From Streptomyces sp. Je 1-369 (GTDB taxonomy: Bacteria > Actinomycetota > Actinomycetes > Streptomycetales > Streptomycetaceae): a stretch of DNA of 64,000 bases. The notes below the pieces were generated by a model that worked only from the letters and a program-made list of their open reading frames with translations, ran no database searches and was not told the DNA's origin. Made by a program: the position numbers and the translations under genes. This document shows, piece by piece, positions 59,537 through 64,000 of this stretch. Numbering within the stretch: the stretch's first letter is position 1; each line of letters opens with the position of its first letter. Location: contig NZ_CP101750.1 in NCBI RefSeq assembly GCF_026810505.1, forward strand, positions 7,614,515 to 7,678,514, read 5' to 3'.

Positions 59537-62275
59537 GTGGACCAGCACGCAGACGACCTCCTCGTCGGCCGGGACGAGGAGCTGGCGCACCTTCTCCGCG
59601 CGGTCGACCCGAAGTCGGCCGACCGCGCTCTGCTGCTGGTGGGCGAGGCGGGCCTGGGAAAGAGTGCGCTGCTCGACCGGCTGGCGTGCCGGGTCACGGC
59701 CGATGGCGTCCGGGTCCTGCGCGCCGAGGGAAGCGCCTCGGAGGCGTGGCTGCCCTTCGCCGCCCTGCACCGGCTGCTGCGGCCGGTGTCGGCGGAGGTG
59801 AACGCACTGCCGGAGCGGCAGCGTGCGGCGCTGCGGGAGGCGTTCGGCGCCGGTGCGGGGCCGCCGGACCTCATGCTGGTCGGGCTCGCCGTCCTGACCC
59901 TGCTGTCGACGCTCGGCGAACGGAACTCGGTCGTCGTGATTCTCGACGACGCCCACTGGTTCGACCGGTCGTCGCTCGACGCGCTCGCCTTCGCCGCCGC
60001 GCGGCTGGCGGGCGAACCGGTGACGATGCTGCTCGGCACGCGCGACGGCGGCCACCTCCCGGGCTTCGGCCGCCGTACGCCCACCGCCACCCTCACCCTG
60101 GCCCCGCTCGACGCCACCGCCGCCGACCGGCTCCTGGAACTGCAGCCGATGACGCCCACCGGCCGGACCCGGGCGCGCATCCTCGACGAGGCAGGCGGCA
60201 ACCCGCTCGCGCTGACCGAACTGACACGGGCAGCCACCACCGTGCCCGACTCCCTCCCTCCCGCCGGGCCCCTGCCGCTCCCGCCCGACGATCGCCTGGA
60301 GCAGGTCTTCGCGGCTCGGCTGCACGCACTTCCCGCGGCCACCGGAGAGGTGCTGCTCCTCCTGGCCGCCATGGACGGCGTCGACGCCGCGATCACCGCG
60401 CCCGGCGCGCTGCCGGACGCAGAGGACGACGTCTGGTCGTCCGCCGAGCGGGCCGGGCTGATACGAAGGGTGGGGCGGCAGATCCGGTTCCGTCACCCGA
60501 TGGCCCGGTCCGCCGTGTACCACGCCGCTCCCCCCGACGCCCGGCGAGCCGCGCACCGCACGCTGGCCGACGCGCTGCGGCACGAACCGGACCGAAGGAG
60601 CTGGCACCTGGCCGCCGCATGCACGGGGCCGGACGCCGCCGTGTCGGCGGAGCTGGAGCTGACCGCCGACCGGGCGCGGCGACGTGGCGGCCATGCCGCG
60701 GCCGCCATGGCCCTGGAGCGTGCCGCCCACCTGGCACCGGAGCGAGAAGACGAAGCCCGGCTGCTGGTCGAGGCCGCCGCCACGGCCGTGCTCACCGGTG
60801 ACCTCCCCTGGGTCGAGGAGCTGACGGCCCGGGTCCACGCACGCACGGACGACGCGTCGCTGCTGGCCGCCGCGGCCGTGAGTGCCGGACGCCTCGCGGT
60901 CCTGACCGCGCGCCACTCCGTGGTCCTTCCCCGACTTGCGGACCGTGCCGACGAGTTGACTGGCCGTCACCCGGAAGCCGCGCTCGACCTCCTCGGCAGC
61001 GCGGCCGTCGTCCGTTTCTACTCGGGAGAGGACGCCCACCGCATCCGCGTCCAGCAGATCCTGCGCCGCATCCCAACCCGCGACGTCGACCTCTGGTCCC
61101 GCGTCTGGGTGCGGACGGTGACGGACCCCTTCGAAGGGCGGGCCGAGCTCGTCGACGCACTGGCCGGGTTGGCGGCGGAGGCGCAAGGGCGCCCGGAACG
61201 GCTCGCCGTGCTCGGGATCATGTCGTGGCTCCTCGACGAGACACCGCGGGCCGTCCGCGCCTTCGATGAGGCCGCCGACCGCTGGGCGGCGCAGGGAACG
61301 CTCCCGGAGGGGCTCGGTGGCGCCGTCGCCTGGGCGTATGTGGAGCGCGGCCGATGGGGCCGGGCGCGTGAGGCCTGCGCCCGGAGCACCGCGGTCGCCT
61401 CGGCGGCGGGACTCGACCACGCCGTGGCCTGTGCGGCGGCGGTGGACGCCACCGTGCTGGCCCTCCGGGGGGATACCGCGGCGGCCCGCGGGCGGGCCCG
61501 CGACGCTCTCGACCTGATAGATCCGCTGGAGAGCCGTTCCGTCGCCGTGTACGCCCGGCGCGCGCTCGGTGCCGCCGCTGCCGCGGACGGCGCGTACGAA
61601 GCGGCGTACGACCAGCTGCGCGCCGTCTTCGCCCCGGACGGCGCGCCTGTGCATTACCACGCCTCCTATCCGGCTCTCGCGGATCTCGCCGCCGTCGCCG
61701 TGCGCAGTGGCCGGAGTGCGGAGGCCTGCGCGATCGTCGAGCGTGCCGCACGGGCGCTGGGTGAGAACGCCTCACCCCGCCTGCGTGCGCTGCTGAGCCG
61801 GGCGCGGGGCCTGCTGGCCGCCGCCGAGGACGCCGAGCCGCACTACCGGGCGGCCCTGGCGGACCCGGACCGTGCGTACTGGCCCTTCGAACACGCCCAG
61901 GCCCAGCTGGACTTCGCCGAGTGGCTGCGCCGCCGTCGGCGGATCGCCGAGGCGCGACCGCTGCTCACCGAGGCCCTGGAGACGTTCCGGCGGCTCGGGG
62001 CACGTCCGTGGACCGAGCGCGCCCGCAGTGAATCGCGCGCCGCGGGCGTCGGTGTCCCGCACGCGACCCCCGACGCGCTCGCCGAACTCTCCCCGCAGCA
62101 GCGGCAGATCGTCGGGCTCGCGGCGCGGGGGCTGACCAACAGGGCAATCGGGGAGAGGCTCTTCCTCTCCCCGCGCACGGTCGGCTCACACCTCTACCGC
62201 AGCTTTCCCAAGCTGGGGATCACGGCACGTGCCCAGCTCCGCGACCTCGTCGAAGGCACTGGTGAGGGCGGGTAG
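59537..62275 (+). CDS. LuxR-family LAL transcriptional regulator
   Basis: 912 residues with the full LAL layout: P-loop 'GEAGLGKS' near residue 37, Walker B 'VVVILDDAHWFDRSS' near 135, a long TPR-like region and a C-terminal LuxR HTH (about residues 850-905: 'ELSPQQRQIVGLAARGLTNR', 'LSPRTVGSHLYRSFPKLG'). GTG start at 59537 follows GGAG. LAL proteins activate catabolic or secondary-metabolism genes on ligand binding with ATP; the divergent MBL/esterase/glycosidase operon is the likely target. It provides an intact comparison for the HTH-less, frameshifted relative at 18253. Confidence 0.92.
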   Translation: MDQHADDLLVGRDEELAHLLRAVDPKSADRALLLVGEAGLGKSALLDRLACRVTADGVRVLRAEGSASEAWLPFAALHRLLRPVSAEVNALPERQRAALREAFGAGAGPPDLMLVGLAVLTLLSTLGERNSVVVILDDAHWFDRSSLDALAFAAARLAGEPVTMLLGTRDGGHLPGFGRRTPTATLTLAPLDATAADRLLELQPMTPTGRTRARILDEAGGNPLALTELTRAATTVPDSLPPAGPLPLPPDDRLEQVFAARLHALPAATGEVLLLLAAMDGVDAAITAPGALPDAEDDVWSSAERAGLIRRVGRQIRFRHPMARSAVYHAAPPDARRAAHRTLADALRHEPDRRSWHLAAACTGPDAAVSAELELTADRARRRGGHAAAAMALERAAHLAPEREDEARLLVEAAATAVLTGDLPWVEELTARVHARTDDASLLAAAAVSAGRLAVLTARHSVVLPRLADRADELTGRHPEAALDLLGSAAVVRFYSGEDAHRIRVQQILRRIPTRDVDLWSRVWVRTVTDPFEGRAELVDALAGLAAEAQGRPERLAVLGIMSWLLDETPRAVRAFDEAADRWAAQGTLPEGLGGAVAWAYVERGRWGRAREACARSTAVASAAGLDHAVACAAAVDATVLALRGDTAAARGRARDALDLIDPLESRSVAVYARRALGAAAAADGAYEAAYDQLRAVFAPDGAPVHYHASYPALADLAAVAVRSGRSAEACAIVERAARALGENASPRLRALLSRARGLLAAAEDAEPHYRAALADPDRAYWPFEHAQAQLDFAEWLRRRRRIAEARPLLTEALETFRRLGARPWTERARSESRAAGVGVPHATPDALAELSPQQRQIVGLAARGLTNRAIGERLFLSPRTVGSHLYRSFPKLGITARAQLRDLVEGTGEGG

Positions 62276-62334
62276 GCAGGCCGTACGAGCATTCCAAGGG
62301 CGGGGTCGTGGCGCAGAGGCGGTCGCATCGCCTC

Positions 62335-62535
62335 CTCAGAGCCTGTGTCATAACCCCGGTCGGATCAGTGGGCGTCGTCTGGTGCGTGCGATCGCAAGGC
62401 GCCGGAGCGTCCTCGATGGGGGTCCCCCCGGGCCCTTCAGGCCTGGGGGAGGAGCTACTAGGGCGTTTCGGCAACGCCGCGAGCGTGCGTGCCAGGCGGC
62501 GACCACCCGGCCGGGGTTATGACACAGGCTCTCAG
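62335..62535. mobile_element. MITE-like element 2, with CTCAG target duplications
   Basis: A 191-bp non-coding segment (62340-62530) with perfect 20-bp terminal inverted repeats AGCCTGTGTCATAACCCCGG, flanked by CTCAG at 62335-62339 and 62531-62535. It shares GCCTGTGTC termini and the internal CGCCTTGCGATCGCACGC (opposite strand) with the element at 28085-28296. The right CTCAG contains the stop codon of the acyl-ACP desaturase gene. No transposase is present, so it would need one in trans. Confidence 0.82.
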
Positions 62536-63503
62536 GCGCCCCGCGCCGCCATCCGCGCCTTGCGGGCGGCCAGCCGCTCGTCGAACTTCGATGCCTCCGC
62601 GTCGAGCCCGCTCATGAAGAAGCCCAGCTCCTCCTGCGCCTTCAGGCCGTCGGGGCCGAGCCCGTCGATCTCCAGGACCTTCAGGAAGCGCAGCACGGGC
62701 TGCAGCACGTCGTCGTGGTGGATGCGCATGTTGTAGACCTCGCCGATGGCCATCTGCGCGGCGGCCCGCTCGAAGCCGGGCATGCCGTGGCCCGGCATGC
62801 GGAAGTCGACGACCACGTCGCGCACGGCCTGCATGGTGAGGTCGGGGGCGAGCTCGAAGGCGGCCTTCAGGAGGTTGCGGTAGAAGACCATGTGGAGGTT
62901 CTCGTCGGTGGCGATGCGCGCCAGCATGCGGTCGCAGACCGGGTCGCCCGACTGGTGGCCGGTGTTGCGGTGCGAGATGCGGGTCGCGAGCTCCTGGAAG
63001 GCGACGTACGCGACCGAGTGCAGCATCGAGTGCCGGTTGTCCGACTCGAAGCCCTCGCTCATGTGCGCCATCCGGAACCGCTCCAGCTGGTCCGGGTCGA
63101 CGGCGCGCGAGGCGAGGAGGTAGTCGCGCATCACGATGCCGTGCCGGCCCTCCTCGGCGGTCCAGCGGTGCACCCAGGTGCCCCAGGCGCCGTCGCGGCC
63201 GAAGAGGGAGGCGATCTCGTGGTGGTAGCTGGGCAGGTTGTCCTCGGTGAGCAGGTTGACCACCAGGGCGATGCGGCCGATGTCGGTGACCGGGGACTGG
63301 CCCTTCTCCCACGCCTCGCCGTCCTCGAAGATGCCGGGGAAGTTCCGGGCGTCCGAGAACGGGACGTACTCGTGGGGCATCCAGTCCTTGGCCACCTTGA
63401 GGTGGCGATTGAGTTCCTGCTCGACCACTTCCTCCAGCGCGTAGAGCAGACGGGCGTCGGTCCAGCTGTCCGCGCTGCCGAGGTGGGGAGAGGTGATCGT
63501 CAC
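62532..63503 (-). CDS. Acyl-ACP desaturase (diiron, soluble)
   Basis: 323 residues. The ferritin-like diiron motifs are visible: 'TAEEGRHGIV' (E-E-x-R-H) near residue 135 and 'ATDENLHMVF' (D-E-N-L-H) near 220, with 'ELNRHLKVAKDW' at the N-terminal helix. These are the ligands of stearoyl-ACP-type desaturases, which insert a cis double bond using O2 and ferredoxin. GTG at 63503 follows GGAG. The TGA stop lies in the CTCAG duplication of MITE-like element 2. The promoter holds an operator shared with the PfaD-like gene. Confidence 0.93.
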   Translation of the reverse strand: MTITSPHLGSADSWTDARLLYALEEVVEQELNRHLKVAKDWMPHEYVPFSDARNFPGIFEDGEAWEKGQSPVTDIGRIALVVNLLTEDNLPSYHHEIASLFGRDGAWGTWVHRWTAEEGRHGIVMRDYLLASRAVDPDQLERFRMAHMSEGFESDNRHSMLHSVAYVAFQELATRISHRNTGHQSGDPVCDRMLARIATDENLHMVFYRNLLKAAFELAPDLTMQAVRDVVVDFRMPGHGMPGFERAAAQMAIGEVYNMRIHHDDVLQPVLRFLKVLEIDGLGPDGLKAQEELGFFMSGLDAEASKFDERLAARKARMAARGA

Positions 63504-63560
63504 GGGGGCTCCAGGGGGACGGGAGTACAGAGAGTTACATGGGCGGTGCGAGCGGTGCAC

Positions 63561-63595
63561 TACCTACGGTGTCGTAGGTTACGTTGCCGTAGGTT
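63561..63595. promoter_or_regulatory. TetR-type operator of the desaturase gene, with an extra half-site
   Basis: TACCTACGGTGTCGTAGGTT (63561-63580) is 17 of 20 identical to the site upstream of the PfaD-like gene. A third half-site CCGTAGGTT follows at 63587-63595, suggesting cooperative binding. Confidence 0.8.
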
Positions 63596-63665
63596 AAACC
63601 CTCCGTAAAGAGGCTGTGAGCCCGGGGCCCACCCGTCCCTCTCATCACTGAGGCCCCACTGCTGG

Positions 63666-64000
63666 TCAGGCGTACAGCTCACGGAGCCGGACCGAGAGGC
63701 ACGTCACACACCCTTCGAGCTTCTCGAACTCACTGATGTCCACCGGCACCGGGTCGAAGCCGAGATCGGCGAACAGCTCCGCGCTGCGGGGCGCGCTCGC
63801 CGCCATGAGCAGTCCCGAGCCGCCGAGCAGCACCACGTGCGCGCCCGCCTCCTCCGGTACGGGCAGGAAGCGGGGGAAGAGCGAGGGGCTGTCGACGAGC
63901 GGCTCGTACCCGATGACCGTCCCGTCGGGCAGTGCCGTCACGGCGGACTTCAGATGCAGGACCTTGGCCACGGGTACGGAGACGACCCGGGCCCCCAGCG
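63666..64000 (-). CDS. ddaH: Dimethylargininase (N-dimethylarginine dimethylaminohydrolase), 5' part beyond the window
   Basis: C-terminal 110 residues of an amidinotransferase-fold enzyme that hydrolyses dimethylarginine to citrulline and dimethylamine. 'KVLHLKSAVTALPDGTVIGY' supplies the catalytic His region, and the nucleophilic Cys is in 'EGCVTCLSVRL' near the C-terminus. The gene runs out of the window at the right edge, so the start is not visible; a GTG at 63971 is internal. Human DDAH and Streptomyces homologues share these blocks. Confidence 0.85.
   Translation of the reverse strand, partial: LGARVVSVPVAKVLHLKSAVTALPDGTVIGYEPLVDSPSLFPRFLPVPEEAGAHVVLLGGSGLLMAASAPRSAELFADLGFDPVPVDISEFEKLEGCVTCLSVRLRELYA

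Overview
The window comes from the chromosome of a high-GC actinomycete, almost certainly a Streptomyces. The evidence is the very GC-rich third codon positions, frequent GTG starts, GGAGG-type ribosome binding sites, many twin-arginine (Tat) substrates, a WhiB-like protein, two DUF2510 proteins, a PcaV-type MarR regulator beside a pca operon, and Streptomyces-style intergenic repeats. No rRNA, tRNA, CRISPR array or intact insertion sequence was seen.

Layout: (1) 1-4.2 kb: 5' part of a magnesium P-type ATPase gene with a long leader holding a tiny ORF and a perfect hairpin, divergent from a Tat-exported phospholipase C. (2) 4.2-13 kb: a ValRS unlike the usual bacterial type, two DUF2510 proteins, a DMT-transporter/PAP2 gene pair facing a TetR regulator across a 50-bp operator, and anmK. 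(3) 13.1-26.4 kb: a cluster matching the mycobacterial KstR2 regulon for sterol C/D-ring (HIP) degradation. It holds two acyl-CoA dehydrogenases, ipdF, kstR2, fadA6, ipdC-ipdB-ipdA-echA20 and two SDR genes. Both divergent promoters carry a matching KstR2-like box, and a frameshifted LAL-type ATPase sits inside the cluster. (4) 26.5-33.9 kb: a membrane-anchored receiver protein, a glutamine amidotransferase, then the protocatechuate operon pcaI-J-H-G-B-D with divergent pcaV. A MITE-like element lies between the amidotransferase and pcaD, and its flanking CTAG duplications contain both stop codons. (5) 34-42 kb: DUF3048 lipoprotein, Tat-exported FAD oxidoreductase, LigC-type DNA ligase, I36-type secreted protein, GNAT, PfaD/NMO-like flavoprotein and a stand-alone LigD-type polymerase. 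(6) 42-48 kb: an exported redox locus with a ThuA-PQQ sugar dehydrogenase, a cupredoxin-DUF1080 protein and a divergent two-domain laccase. (7) 48-54.4 kb: HEAT-repeat protein, deacetylase-fold protein, LacI regulator, GH64 glucanase under a perfect LacI-type operator, VOC protein and a WhiB-like protein. (8) 54.4-62.3 kb: a metallo-beta-lactamase/esterase/glycosidase operon divergent from an intact LAL regulator. (9) 62.3-64 kb: a second MITE-like element abutting an acyl-ACP desaturase, then a truncated dimethylargininase gene.

The best leads are the extracellular dehydrogenase/cupredoxin/laccase locus, the two short mobile-type elements whose target duplications hold gene stop codons, the near-identical operator shared by the desaturase and the PfaD-like gene 23 kb away, the small ORF and hairpin ahead of the Mg transporter, and the transplanted KstR2 sterol module. 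All functions are inferred from sequence motifs and gene order; no database search was run.
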